From Rhabdornis inornatus (lineage: Eukaryota > Chordata > Aves > Passeriformes > Rhabdornithidae), in NCBI GenBank assembly GCA_013397075.1, contig VWZS01009947.1:1240001-1304000 (forward strand): 64,000 nucleotides of DNA. Direction: 5' to 3'. Within the stretch, counting starts at the first letter, position 1, and every line of letters begins with the position of its first letter. Under the pieces are notes generated by a model, which was not told the origin of the DNA, searched no databases, and was given only the letters and a program-made list of their open reading frames with translations. A program made the position numbers and the translations under genes. Positions 1-11,249 of this stretch are shown here, piece after piece.

Positions 1-2679
1 AACGTTATTCCCCCAATGACTACTTCCTATGTTTTGCTTCAGTTTCGACTTTGACCTTGTGGTAGGTGGCTATGGTCCACAATCCCATTGTCCTGTTAGA
101 ATCAAGCTGTTTCTGCCTTGGATTTTGTTTGTTAAAACAGACTATAGACGTTCTAGGATTATCAAGAGCCTTGCAGAACCTAATTTAATACAGGCCAGCT
201 GGGTATTTGCTCCTTTATGCTTAGTTGATCCGGAATCAGACTTGTGTAGTCAACTGATGTCCTCTTCACTTAATGTGGAATTTATTAATTCCCACCATCC
301 TTCTGTAATGCAGGTGCTGCTGACTCATATCCTGCACCTCTTGCCCCAACCACCTTCCAGCTCAACTCTCTGCATAGGTCAGTAAAGGACAGTAAAACTT
401 TCACAGGTTAGCAAGACACAAGGGTGTTGCCTGTCAGACTGAGACAATGTGGTTCATTTGTCTTATTTTTCTTTCTCAAAAAAGGTCGCAAACCATTCCC
501 CACAGAAGAGAAGTAGGAAATCCAGGACTCAGCTAAAAGACTTCTTTTTACATCTGGCATGGTTCTTGCCCTGACAAACATGAAATTCACACTGCAAACA
601 CAGATAATGCTGAGAGGGAAATGAGAGGTCAGCTGTCCTGAGTCCTGCTGGTTCGTGTAATCCTGCAGAGACTGTCAAGTGGCAAAGGCAGCCTCAAAGG
701 CTTGTCCACTTGTCCCCGTGTGCTGGCCCTGGTCGTATTGCCAGTGTGATTCAGCTGGGAGCTCTTGAGTCCAAGCGAGCAGTTAGGGTAGGTCTGTCAT
801 TAAACTAGAGATGGGAGTTAAAAGAGATGACAGGAACCACAATTGTGTGCTTTTCTGGTGGCTTTGAGCTGCTCAGAAGAGGAGGATGGTTACTACCATC
901 CCTTGCTGAGAACTCTTGCCTTGAGCAGATTACATATTAAAGGTGCCAGGTGCCAAGTGGCAGAAATGTGTCCGGATAGGGTGCTGCTGTTTTGTATTGT
1001 AGGCTGTGTGTAGGCTATATTCTAATCCTTAAAGAATTTTTTTTCCTTTCCAAGAAGTGATGAGCTTCCATTTCTGTGCACTGACACGTGTATAGCAGCC
1101 GTTCTAAAGATGACATGGGAATAGCTGATTTTTCTGCTGCCTTGATGAAATCATTTCACCGTATGTGAATTCTCTCGGCTTTCTGCAGCTCTGCCACGTT
1201 GTGTCTCTGGCTACCAAAGTAAGCAGCGTGGCACAGCAAGATTTTCTTAGCAGTACTGCATCTGTCTTTGAGGTTGGGAATAGAGGTGAAAGAATATATA
1301 GGTTAATATGAAGTCTTTATAGAACCCAAACAGGAAATTTTAATAAAACATTACTTGTGTACACCTCATATATCTAGACATGAAAAGTAATTGAGAAGAA
1401 AGAGTTTTTTGTTCGTTGGTAAAATCATTAGTTGCATAGTTGGCTTCACTTTCCCCTTCCTTACCCAAAAGCCAAGCTGCCAAGGTATTCCAGAGAGGAA
1501 AATATTTTCTCTGATGGACAGTATCTTCCATTCAGTTGAGGCACATCAGGGGCGCAGAGTGAAAGCCAATCACCTTCAATATCTACCTTGTTTCTTTGTT
1601 GTTTTCTCTTTCTCTGTTCTGACTATAACTCAGAACAATAGATTATGGTGTTTAATATTACATTAGATATATATTTGTTGTTTAACAGCTGAACACGCAA
1701 ACTTACTCAGTAGTTGAGCAATGACAGCTGTAAGCCAGGATTAATATATTCTATTTTGACTGTGAGTCTACAGCTTGATCTAGCTATAAAGTGCTTACAA
1801 AATTCAGACTGTGCCTGTGAAATAGGTTCTGCTGCTTTTAATGTGCAGGCAGACATCAAAGTGCAATATGCCAACAGGACAGGAAACTTCTGGCCATGGC
1901 CACTGTGCTGCCTGTCTACATCATGAGTCTGAGGAAGCTGTCCTGTCAATCTAGCTGTGACCTCCCACAGGCATTTTTCCTTCAAAAAGAGTTACTGGCT
2001 GAGAGGGTTTCTTTTCTCTTTACATACATGTAGTCAATCCTGAGACAATATTATCCAGGTCAGCGGAACTTTGTAACATATATTCTGAACTTGGAGTCTT
2101 AACATGTGACTCAGATTCATTAACAATTAAATATGTTTTTATTGCACTTAAAAATATGATTATTGTAAACAGCTGACTGCTACTGTAACTTTATAGCTGG
2201 AGCCAGAAAACCTAAATCACTGTAAAACCCATGTGGGACAAGTAAAAGGGCGTGCAGTTTGCATGGCATGGATTTTAATTGTTTATGTAGTTTTAAAGTC
2301 ACTGAGAGTTCTTTTAGGCTTTCTGTTCATACAGCTGCTTATACCACTTTGCCTGTCTGTTTAGCCCTGCTGCTACTGTATTTGGTTAAAACTGAAATCT
2401 GGTTAAAGATGAATAGCAGTGTACTGTTCATCTGATAGTTTAAATTTAAAATTTATTACCCTGGACAATTCTATTGTGATTGGCTAAGTTGTCAGTATTA
2501 TGTATACCTGTGATTACATAACTACTGCACTTTCCTGCTTTCTTCAAATTGTATAAAAGATTTAGATGTCAATGTGAAAAAAGATTGCTGTTAAAGCTTT
2601 TATTCCTTGTAGGAAAGTCTCTGAAGTACTTGGTAGAATCGAAATTCAGTGTTTTTCAGTGCACTAAATTTTTACATCC

Positions 2680-3441
2680 TTGATAAAAAAACTTGAGAAA
2701 GAAGCGAAATTACTCCTATGTTCCTTTGGAGTCAGAAGTGAGGGCAAAGCCTGGGAGTCCTCAAAGGATGTTGTTGGTTTAATGGATTCACCTTTTGGAT
2801 CTAGTAGCGAGCTAGATGGTTGTCCACTACACTGTAATACTGTTGAGAGTAGAATGGAAGCCATTGTGTCTAATTTCAAGCTTAATAGTTCGATTAAGTC
2901 TCCTTTCTTGTGGAAAAACAGCATTTCAAAAGGCAGTTGTTCACACCACCGAAGAACCTTAAAGCTGCCATTAGCTCTGTGTGTCAGATCCCCGGGGAAT
3001 GCTTTAAATAACATGGGAGGCTTTAGCCTTTTCAGAAGAGACCTGGCTCTGAGCAATATCTGGCTGTTCTTCCCGTATGTACTAGGGTGCCTGTGGGGCA
3101 GGATCTGTTGCTCTAGTTTATATATAGCCAGTTTATTGTGTTCTGTCTTCAGTATCTCTCTATCTGGCCACAAGTACCTTAGAAGTCCTTTTGTCTTCCT
3201 GTTGTTTATTGTCATCAGACCTAACTGTTCCTTACTACAGTATCTTAAGATGTTCTTGGACTCCTTAACTCTTAGAATAAAATCAGTAATGGTATGTGAC
3301 CTATATGGGCCAAGACTTTGCCTTGCTATTTTTAAATTTGTTTTAAAAACTTTCCAGCCCTGCTCTTACTCGTCTAGGGGGGATTCAAGTGGCAGGTGCC
3401 TAAAACGTCTGAGAGAAATTCCTCTTCTTGGTCCAAGATAG
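2680..3441 (+). other. Unusually long open frame inside intron 1, unrecognised
   Basis: A frame of 253 codons begins with ATG and ends at TAG (3439-3441). The opposite strand is also open for 183 codons over 2664-3215. I recognise no domain in either translation. The + product is rich in Leu, Ser, Phe and Cys with hydrophobic runs; the - product is rich in Leu and Ser. It may be a chance frame, a decayed retrosequence or an unclassified repeat. By rough estimate a frame this long is unexpected in DNA of about 40% GC, which is the only reason it is listed. Confidence 0.2.
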
Positions 3442-3980
3442 AGGAGATTTAGCAACTATTTCCTGAGATACCTGGTGAATCTGGTGTTCCTCTGATCATC
3501 AGATGGTTAGTAAAATTGTCACCAAAGGGAGGAAACACAAGGCCGTATTGGAGCAGTGCTGGGGTTTGTGGGGAAGTGGGAAGGTACATTGCAGATGGAG
3601 CTTATTGTCTGCTTGATGACTTTCAAATTACATCCCTTTTTCTACTTGTGTTAATGTCACCAGAAGAGGTAGTAATTTTAAGTCTGTTTAACTTTCAACA
3701 ATAACACCAGAGTCTCTAAAATGTCTTGTCCTTTTTCCTTTGCCAAGAAGCAGAACTGGAGTTGAAGGGAATGAGGGAGAAGAGGGGTTTTGATTCTGTG
3801 GGGCAAAAGAACATTTGACTGAAAATGCAGTCCCGCCTTTATCAGTATGAATTGTCTTGAGGTGAGACCTAAGGCAATGTATAAATTATTAGTTATTTTC
3901 AGCTTTTGCATTTGGATATACTTGAAAAGATATTTTTAAGTTACATCTTTCAAGATTCTAAGAACGCTTGCACCATCTAC

Positions 3981-4023
3981 CCTCTTCTTCCTCTTCTTTC
4001 TCTTCTTCCTTGCTTCCTCTTTT
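3981..4023. repeat. Pyrimidine (CTT-rich) tract
   Basis: A nearly pure C/T stretch of about 43 bp, made of CTT, CTTT and CCT units and broken by one G. It is simple sequence inside KCNK5 intron 1. Confidence 0.85.
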
Positions 4024-4205
4024 ACAATCCAAAGACTTTTTGAAGGAAGTTTTCTTCAAAACAAGGAATCAAGCACAGCCAACTTGGGGCATTCTGTATC
4101 CTAGTATATGAAAACAAAGACATCTCTGACATTAGAGCCTAACACATTTGCCAAGCAAAAAAAAAACAACCATGTTTGCAGTTCAGTTGTATAGTGTCCA
4201 GTCAC

Positions 4206-4235
4206 TTTTTTTTTCCCTTTTTTTTTTTTTTTTTT
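4206..4235. repeat. Poly-T tract, interrupted once
   Basis: Nine T, three C, then eighteen T in a row inside KCNK5 intron 1. It may be the reverse complement of an old poly-A tail, but no retrosequence body is recognised beside it. Confidence 0.85.
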
Positions 4236-5004
4236 GTTTTAAGCCAAAATCTTTAATTATTTCAGTATGGGCAAAAGTTATGCTGCTCAGAAAGCAGCTA
4301 CATATTTCCCACAGCACCAAAGCTATCTAAGCATGTTTTGTGACCATCTTTGTTCCTGCAGCAGGGATGCATATAGTGCATTCACACTTATTGCAGACTT
4401 AAAGTAACTTAAAAGACTGGACTGTAGATCATAGATAATTGTGTGGTTCACTATACCAAGGGTTCATATAACTTGTAAAGCTGGCCATCTCCCCCAAAAT
4501 GTTAGCTGCCTGGCTGTGAAGGGCAGCTGTGTGCCACTCAGTCCAGCAGCTTCTTTCCCTCATCTTTGGCCCTCTTTAGACCTCCAGATCTCAAATCCTG
4601 ACAGGTCTTGATACAATTGTATGTACTGGGAAACTGAGCTCATGAGGTCAGGCCAAGTGGATTAATGCAATGAGATAATGGCCCATGACAATGGGAGCAG
4701 ATAGTTCACTGGGTCTCTTGGAGATCACTTGCTCTGTGAGGAAACAACAACTAAAAAAAAAGCCAAGTCTGCTTATGGAATGGAAAATGACTGGAAAACT
4801 GGTGCTTAGTGTAGCATTTAGGCAATGGAAGAAGTCAAGGCATTTTTTCAAGAATAATAGATAACAGATGGTGTTTTTCAGGTGATTGGATGTCCTTTGG
4901 GACTTTCAGGAAGTTCCTCTGCAGACCATGGCAGAAATGAGTGATTGTACGATTGTACTTTGTTGTACTTTGATTGGTTTCTTCTCAGATGAGCTCTTGT
5001 GATA

Positions 5005-5019
5005 TTTTTTTTTTTTTTT
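5005..5019. repeat. Poly-T run (15 T)
   Basis: A homopolymer inside KCNK5 intron 1 with no flanking structure seen. Confidence 0.85.
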
Positions 5020-6650
5020 GGGAAGACGGGTGACGTTGTGTGTTTTACTTGATTGCTCTCAACCTGCTTGTTTCAGGGCTACTTCTCATTTGTACACCAC
5101 TTTCTCATGATGAATGAGTGCCTTAGTGAGAACTCTGTCCTTTTCTGTCCAGAGCCTGTAGGCTATGGAAAGACACTGCATCCAGTTTAACACACACTTT
5201 GAATTTACTAGGAGAAAAGAAATCTAGTTCTTTACCTTCATTCACTTTCAATGCTTTTCCCTTTATCTTCTGGAACAGAAATGTTGAAAGTACATTTTTA
5301 ATTAAATTGTTTGTGTCTTGTATATGTACAACATACTCACTTTGAGAGCATTCTTATTACAGCAGGAGGGTGGTGATAAGTAATAAGTCTCAAGAATAAT
5401 TAAAACCTGTGTTAACTTGTGTATGTTTTCAGTAGTGATTGAACTTTGTGTTGAGTCGCTGCTGAGTCCAAGATCAGATCTTAATCAAGTACAAAAGGAA
5501 GGAAGGGGTGATGGGGGAAGGAAGAGTTGGTTGTACTTACCTTCATAAGTTCTTGCCAGTTTCAGATAAATATCACCTGTCATGTTTATTTCTGAAAAAG
5601 TTTTTTTTTAAAAGTATATTGCTTCCAATTTTTTTTTTATATTTAGCTATAGATAGTTTCTATGTTCAGCAATTACTGAGGGAGAAATGTGGACAGTGGG
5701 TTATGTTGTGAATCAGCATTTGGAGATATCTTCACCTTTTCTGTATATGCGTGTAGCCTCAGAGTTTAGTTCAGTATAAACACTGAAGGGAAAAAAGCAG
5801 AGTAACCTGGTAAGGCTTTAACTGCATCATGATGTGACAGGGCAGAGATTTAAATAACTAGAGATTTTCCAGAAAGAATATGGTGTCTGTTTGGTTTTTT
5901 CCTTTTAGTTTGGGGAGGTAGAAATGCACTCCAGAATTAGCAAGATGTATGGTTTTGATCTGAAACTTTCACTTTCTGCACTAAATAATAATTAGCGCTT
6001 TGCATTCATCATGGCATACCAGATCCCATCATGGGAGAAGAAAAGGACCTGATTCAAGGACAGTGACTGGAATCCTGTTGCATGAAATGCTCTGAAAAAA
6101 ATCTTAATTTCTCTGTCTTTGAAATGTTCAGTTTTACCATCTGCTTGTAGATGGTTTGACTTTGATAGAGACAGCAGGTGAATTAACATGAATCACGTGA
6201 GCTTTGCCAAGGATTCTGTGACATTCATACCCACGTAAAGCTGAGGCATGTAATAGTGTTTTGAAATGGATAGTAGTTCTGAAGATGTCCCTAATGTTAA
6301 ACCAAATTCAAGAGCTGCACTGGAGGTTAAATGCTGGTTCAGTCTGCATGAGTGTTATTTGCTCTCTGGAGAGATCTGTTTGTTTTAAAATTGTAAGTCA
6401 AGTAGAATTTTATCTAATTAAAACTCCCTATTGAAATGTCAGAGCATCTGCATTAATTTTTCTTATGTGAAGGCAGTTTTCAGTATTTCATAAAATTATT
6501 GTTAGTGAATATACTAGGCTAGCCTTCACAAAACACTCAAGAGATTATCTTGAAAGTATGAGCTAAGGGGGAAAACCTGAGAGGGACAGACACATTTCTT
6601 TTTCAGGCTGGTAGGATTTTATAAGATTGATTGTTACTTTTTCCTTATAG

Positions 6651-6762
6651 ATTGTGTCAGAAGCTGCTGAACAGGGAGTTGCCATCACTGGGAACAATAC
6701 TTTCAACAACTGGAATTGGCCTAACGCTGTGATCTTTGCTGCTACTGTGATCACTACAATTG
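6651..6762 (+). CDS. KCNK5: KCNK5 exon 2: end of cap helix and first pore helix
   Basis: The acceptor is ttccttatag just before 6651 and the donor is gtaaat from 6763. The 112 nt start in phase 0 and end after the first base of a glycine codon. The translation begins IVSEAAEQGVAITGNNTF and ends in TVITTIG, equal to about residues 63-100 of human TASK-2. It covers the end of the extracellular cap, the glycosylation sequon (NNT), the WNWPNA pore helix and the first half of the P1 filter. The final glycine codon (first G of GYG) is completed by exon 3, so the intron interrupts the selectivity filter itself. Confidence 0.96.
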
Positions 6763-9700
6763 GTAAATATTTACTAGGTCAACCTTCCTAGCTGTAGTTT
6801 TCTGTAGGATCTACTGTGTTTGTACTCTCCCATTTCTGTGTCAAGGTAGCCACCGAATAAAGTCCCCATGGTTGGAGCTGCCTAAAGTATGTGTTCACCT
6901 GCAGATTCATAGAGGAAAAAAACAAGGGTTTTGGCACTCTCTCCATGTGTGTACAGAAGAGAAAAGTGTGCCTTTCCAATAAGTAATGGATTAAAGGTGC
7001 TGTTGGGATTGGCTAGTGTCATCCCAGTTCCATTGATTCACTTAAATTTCCAAATCATAAAATTCCAAAACAAAAGCGTAACAAAGCATTCCATTAAACT
7101 AATACCTAAAGTAAGTGCATATGAGATCTTTGGATTTCTGTCTTGTTACATACACGTGTCCTCTTGAGCTACTACTAAATTATCAGTGTTTCTGGCTTGC
7201 AGAACTAGCTAGACTTTTTATCCACTTCTTAAAAAACAGGTGAAGTAGAACTATTGCTTTTTAAATATCACTACTGATTTGTGCTTTTAAGACCCTCTGC
7301 ACTGGAAGACTTCTTCCTCTTGTGATATATAGGTTTTCAGAACTCAACATCATTTGCCTTCTGCTTTTACAGAAAAATCTTTTCTATGTGGTGTTGTTAT
7401 ACACTTGTTGCACCTACAATTGAAAAAAAAAAAAGGAATGCAAAATAACCAAAGAGGACTGAATTTAGAAGTATTACTGCTAAACCATATGCAGTACTGT
7501 GGTTTTCTTTATTATTTAAAATTCACAATACCCAGCTTATAATATAACTTATGAAAAAATGTTGAAGTCAATAACACACCTAAAAAAAACCCTCTGTCAA
7601 ATGTTCAGAAAATAGGCTGCTGATTTTAGAGCCTGCATCTGTAATGTTCTGTTGGGTTCTGTGACCACCAAGGAACTAAATTCATTTGAAATATCTTGCA
7701 CTTACTTGCCTTGCACTTAACTCACAAGCTCTTACCCTGCAAATGTACCAGGTCACAAGTTAAATGCATATAGTGGATCTTTTACCTGGGAGCTAGCTTC
7801 AGGATGAATTTTGAGTTTCATTCCATAAAATTAAATCAGTCAAGTTTTAACAGTGCTGCCTAAGATTGGAGTAACATATTAGAAGTTTTGAGATGAGCTT
7901 TATTTTCTATTTATCCCAACTTGTCCAGAAAAAGGTGCACAAAATCTAGGGAACACTTAAAGTGCAGTAATGGAATATCTGTTTGTTAGAGTAGACTTGG
8001 AAGGCATCCAGTTTCAGAAGATGAGCAGCTGGAGTAAACTAAATCCCTTTTAGATGGTGAAGTGAGGAGTGCCCCACACAGTGGGAGCCCACAGAATGTT
8101 GTTTTGTGCACAGGTAGAACTGCCTTGAATTCTCTTCAAGGACAGACAGAGGACATACTTATCTCTTTCAGGTTACGGAAATGTTTCCCCAAAGACACAC
8201 GCTGGGCGTCTCTTCTGCATATTTTATGGGCTTTTTGGAGTCCCTCTCTGCTTGACGTGGATCAGTGCTCTGGGGAAATTCTTTGGAGGACGTGCCAAGA
8301 GGCTGGGCCAGTTTCTGACGAAAAGAGGAGTGAGCCTGGTAAGCCCTTACTTGTTTACCCTTGAACTGTGTAGTGTTGATGCATGAATTAAGCTTACACT
8401 TCCTAACTTGCCTGCTTATCTCGTAGTAAATGAACATTTACACAAATACAAATTTTCCCAAATGTTGTTGCATTGAAAAAAATAAAAGAGGGATGGTGTG
8501 TTAGTTCAGATGTGTTAGTTCTGCAAGAAGTTTAGCAAAATGAGATCTCATAAAAACCTCTGGTACTACTTCTTATGTTGAAGTCCTTTAGGACAAATGT
8601 ACATGAGGCTCAATTTCACAGCCATTTCATTCAAGCTCCTCAGGCACAGAAATGAAAATAAGCTGTCCTACTTGGCTCCCACCTGCCTTCATGCTAGCAC
8701 GAAGGTTTCCTGCTGTGCAATGAACCTACTGCAAAACAGTATTTTGTTCTGAGTTACTGGCTTTTGGTTTTTTGTTTGTGGCATCTTGTTGGTTTTTGGT
8801 GATGGTTTGTTTGGGTTTCTTTCTCCTCCTCCCTCCCTTCCCCACTGCCAGTGAATTCTCGGTTCTAATTCTGCACAGAAATGGGAGGCAGTGCAGAGTC
8901 ATAGCACCTGGACGGCACTGGTTTCAGGATCAGAGCAAGAAATTTTTTGGGTTTGCACCTGAGAAGAAAGTATAGAAAATAACAGTGAAATGCATGAATA
9001 TGTGCAGGTTTGTACAGAGGCTGGCATGAGTGACAAAGGGAAGGAAACAGAAATAGGAGAGAAACACCTTAAAACATTTCTGATCTTCTATGTTCAAATG
9101 AGTAAAAGGAATATTAGAGGTACTGATGGCTTCTTAGACTAGAGTGCTATGTTCATATCCCAAGCCAGTTTATAAAATACCAGGGACTCCTTAAACTCTT
9201 CCAAGAGCATAAAAGAAAACTATGAGCAAATAATCCTTTTTGAGCAAAGAGTTGTAAGAATAGGGAGTTCTGCCTAAAGGAAAAAAAAGGTGTGGTTGCT
9301 TCAGTCACTTTTAGTGACTTTTAATTATGGTGGCTAAATTGTTAGCACAAAACTGAAATATCTGTTACTGTCAGATGATTCTTGGTGCCATGGGTGGGGG
9401 AAAAAAATTGAGATCTTTCCCTGACTTTTTCTTTTCTTTACAGAGGAAAGCCCAGATTACATGCACAGCTATTTTCATTGTTTGGGGTGTCTTGGTCCAT
9501 CTGGTTATTCCTCCCTTTGTCTTCATGATAACTGAAGGATGGAATTACATCGAAGGCCTCTACTTCTCATTCATCACTATCACCACCATAGGATTTGGAG
9601 ATTTTGTTGCTGGTCAGTAATTGTATTTTATGTATTATTTCATTACATGCATAGTGTCACAATTCTACTTCCAAACTTAATTTGAAAATACGTTTTCTAA

Positions 9701-11249
9701 GATTTTCCAGCACATTTTGCAGGATAGAAAATTCTGTTAATGCTGGGTACTGATTCAGTGGACTAGATCTGGCTCTTCAGTGTTAGTGTAGACACCTAAG
9801 GCCTTTATTGGGTTAATTTTGCAGCCAGCTTCTAGAGTCCGTAAGTCCTTCTGGTGTCCCAGGTCTGTATTTCAGGCGAGGAGCTACCCTGCCCACCATG
9901 TTAGTTGAGCACCTTTGGATGGGATCCAGTATACTAAACAGGATGTGTAGGTGTTGGGCAATGCTTTCTACACCTGCCAAAACTAATCAATGGGGAATCC
10001 TGAGCATATTCCCCTCTCCCTCCTAAAGCTCTTCTTTCTCTAAAATCCATTGCTTTGTTCAGCACTTTGGTCCTCGTAAGTGGAACTCTGAATTTTTTTC
10101 TTGAGGGAGGTACCTATATATACATACTTCAGTGGCAGGAAGAAGACTTGTTATTTTTGAACAGGAAAATGTTCACTTTTATATCTTAAAAGGAGAGGAT
10201 AAATATGCTTCATTTTTATTTTGTTAGTGCAGTGGTCAGAATACGTGTGGCCAAGAAATGGAAGATGTGGGTTCAACTTTTTCTTTCATTTCTCCACTCT
10301 CTACTTCTCTGACCAGTGTTCAAATAACAAGACTCTTTTAGTGAGGAAGAGAGCAGTTCTCAGGATCATAACTTCAAAGGTTTATCAGCTGTGAGTCTTC
10401 TTTCAGTAATGTTTTTGTTTTTAATTTCCTGTAGGTGTAAATCCAGATGCAAATTATCATGCACTCTACAGATATTTTGTGGAGTTATGGATCTACCTGG
10501 GACTAGCTTGGCTCTCACTCTTTGTTAACTGGAAGGTCAGTATGTTTGTGGAAGTCCACAAAGCAATCAAGAAACGGAGGAAAAAAAGAAAAGAGTCATT
10601 TGACAACCATCCTCGGTCAAAAAAACCCCTTCAAATGGGTACCTCAAAGGATGTCAACATCTTCAGCTTTCTTTCAAAGAAGGAAGAGACCTACAATGAC
10701 CTTATAAAGCAAATAGGGAAGAAGGCCCTGAAGACAAGCAATGACAAAATGATTATAGTGGAAAATGCCAAACAAATGAATGCCAGTATAGATGTTCAGG
10801 TGACTTACACAAAGACAGAGTCATTTGAGTATGATGAGGCTTCCCTGGACATTCAGAATGGTCACGCACTGAGACCCCTCCATGACAAACGTATTGGAGA
10901 CAGCCCTCTAGAAGGAACCATGTTTGTGAACCAGCTGGACAGGATTAGTGAAGAAGAAGGTGAAGTGTGGGATTCCAGAGACTATCGACCCTTAATATTT
11001 GAGAATGCCAATATAACATTTGTAAATGAAGATGATGATGAAGAGGAAGATATCTCAGATGATGAGGAAACGTCAAAATCTTCTATGGACGATAATCTTG
11101 CAGAGGAATCTGAAACTGCAAAAAAACTGGTAAAATTCCCATCCTCTGATGAATCCACCTTTACCAATAATGAGCTAGAACTTTCTGTGCCTTATGAACA
11201 ACTGATGAATGAATATAATACAGTAAGCAATGTGAAGGCTGCTACATGA
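6651..11249 (+). CDS. KCNK5: KCNK5 (TASK-2 / K2P5.1) two-pore K+ channel, exons 2-5, 5' partial
   Basis: Four exons join in frame (6651-6762, 8172-8338, 9444-9612, 10435-11249) to encode about 420 residues ending in TGA. With the missing exon 1 (about 62 residues in human) the protein would be near 482 aa; human TASK-2 is 499. The product is a plasma-membrane background potassium channel of the TALK group, working as a dimer, opened by external alkalinity and involved in volume regulation, epithelial bicarbonate handling and CO2/pH sensing. Seen here: pore loop 1 (TTIGYGN), pore loop 2 (TTIGFGD), membrane segments M2-M4, the N-glycosylation sequon GNNTF (N77 in human), the external pH-sensor arginine (R224, in ALYRYF), the internal pH-sensor lysine (K245, in FVNWK) and the K257-K258 pair. 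The match to human is near-continuous in the membrane part and at the C-terminal end, with a divergent middle of the tail. All four acceptors are AG and all three internal donors are GT. Identification is firm; the start codon is outside the window. Confidence 0.97.
6763..8171 (+). other. KCNK5: KCNK5 intron 2
   Basis: A 1409-bp phase-1 intron with GTAAAT donor and TTTCAG acceptor. It splits the first glycine codon of the P1 selectivity filter. It has a 12-A run at 7423-7434 and no other recognisable feature. Confidence 0.93.
8172..8338 (+). CDS. KCNK5: KCNK5 exon 3: P1 filter, M2 and start of the M2-M3 loop
   Basis: The acceptor is atctctttcag ending at 8171 and the donor is gtaagc from 8339. 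The 167 nt complete the split glycine and then read YGNVSPKTHAGRLF through the M2 helix (FYGLFGVPLCLTWISALGKF) to the basic loop GGRAKRLGQFLTKRGVSL, equal to residues 100-155 of human. The residue after PKT is H where human has P. The exon ends in phase 0. Another frame is also open across it (8062-8364) but has no relation to the channel. Confidence 0.96.
8339..9443 (+). other. KCNK5: KCNK5 intron 3
   Basis: An 1105-bp phase-0 intron with GTAAGC donor and a pyrimidine-rich TTTACAG acceptor. It separates the M2 exon from the M3 exon. A T/G-rich stretch lies at about 8760-8830; nothing else is seen. Confidence 0.93.
9444..9612 (+). CDS. KCNK5: KCNK5 exon 4: M3 and second pore loop
   Basis: The acceptor is cttttctttacag ending at 9443. 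The 169 nt read RKAQITCTAIFIVWGVLV (M3), then EGWNYIEGLYFSFITITTIGFGDFVAG, holding the P2 pore helix and the GFGD filter. It equals about residues 156-212 of human. The donor is GTCAGT from 9613; C at +3 is a weaker match to the usual GTRAGT, but the phase (1) and the reading into exon 5 (AG|VNPDANYH) leave no doubt. Confidence 0.95.
9613..10434 (+). other. KCNK5: KCNK5 intron 4
   Basis: An 822-bp phase-1 intron with GTCAGT donor and CCTGTAG acceptor. It splits a glycine codon just after the P2 filter. I see no repeat or conserved element in it. Confidence 0.92.
10435..11249 (+). CDS. KCNK5: KCNK5 exon 5: M4 and entire cytoplasmic C-terminal tail, with stop
   Basis: The acceptor is tttcctgtag ending at 10434. 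The 815 nt complete the split glycine, then read VNPDANYHALYRYFVELW (R224 equivalent) and M4 (LGLAWLSLFVNWKVSMF, K245 equivalent). The basic stretch KAIKKRRKKRKESF follows, then the conserved block KDVNIFSFLSKKEETYNDLI. The middle of the tail, from about KTSNDK to the FVNQLDRISEEE block, differs from human and is shorter. A run of D/E residues precedes SDDEETSKSS, and the protein ends near SVPYEQLMNEYN plus a short tail and TGA at 11247-11249. Being the last exon, it continues into the 3' UTR. Confidence 0.97.

Larger units (their letters stand above)
1..6650 (+). other. KCNK5: KCNK5 intron 1 (3' part)
   Basis: This is everything upstream of exon 2. I searched it for exon 1 (start codon, first membrane helix, start of the cap) and saw nothing that fits on the + strand, so the intron must extend beyond the window. 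It contains homopolymer and pyrimidine tracts around 3981-5019 and one long open frame at 2680-3441, described separately. No CR1 fragment is recognised in it. Confidence 0.8.

Noticed and set aside
4549..4615. Weak likeness to a reversed CR1 segment (CTCATCTTTGGCCCTCTTTAG)
   Set aside because: Only a few words agree and the order does not continue; too little to call.
1..6650. Search for KCNK5 exon 1
   Set aside because: No stretch encodes a K2P first helix or cap start in frame with exon 2, so exon 1 is taken to be outside the window.
8062..8364. 100-codon + frame overlapping KCNK5 exon 3
   Set aside because: It reads exon 3 in the wrong frame; the true frame gives the GYG filter and M2 helix and is bounded by splice sites.
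10522..10707. Second + frame inside exon 5
   Set aside because: A shadow of the KCNK5 tail in another frame, with no match to anything.
10982..11167. Minus-strand frame rich in serine
   Set aside because: It is the antisense of the acidic D/E tract of KCNK5 exon 5.
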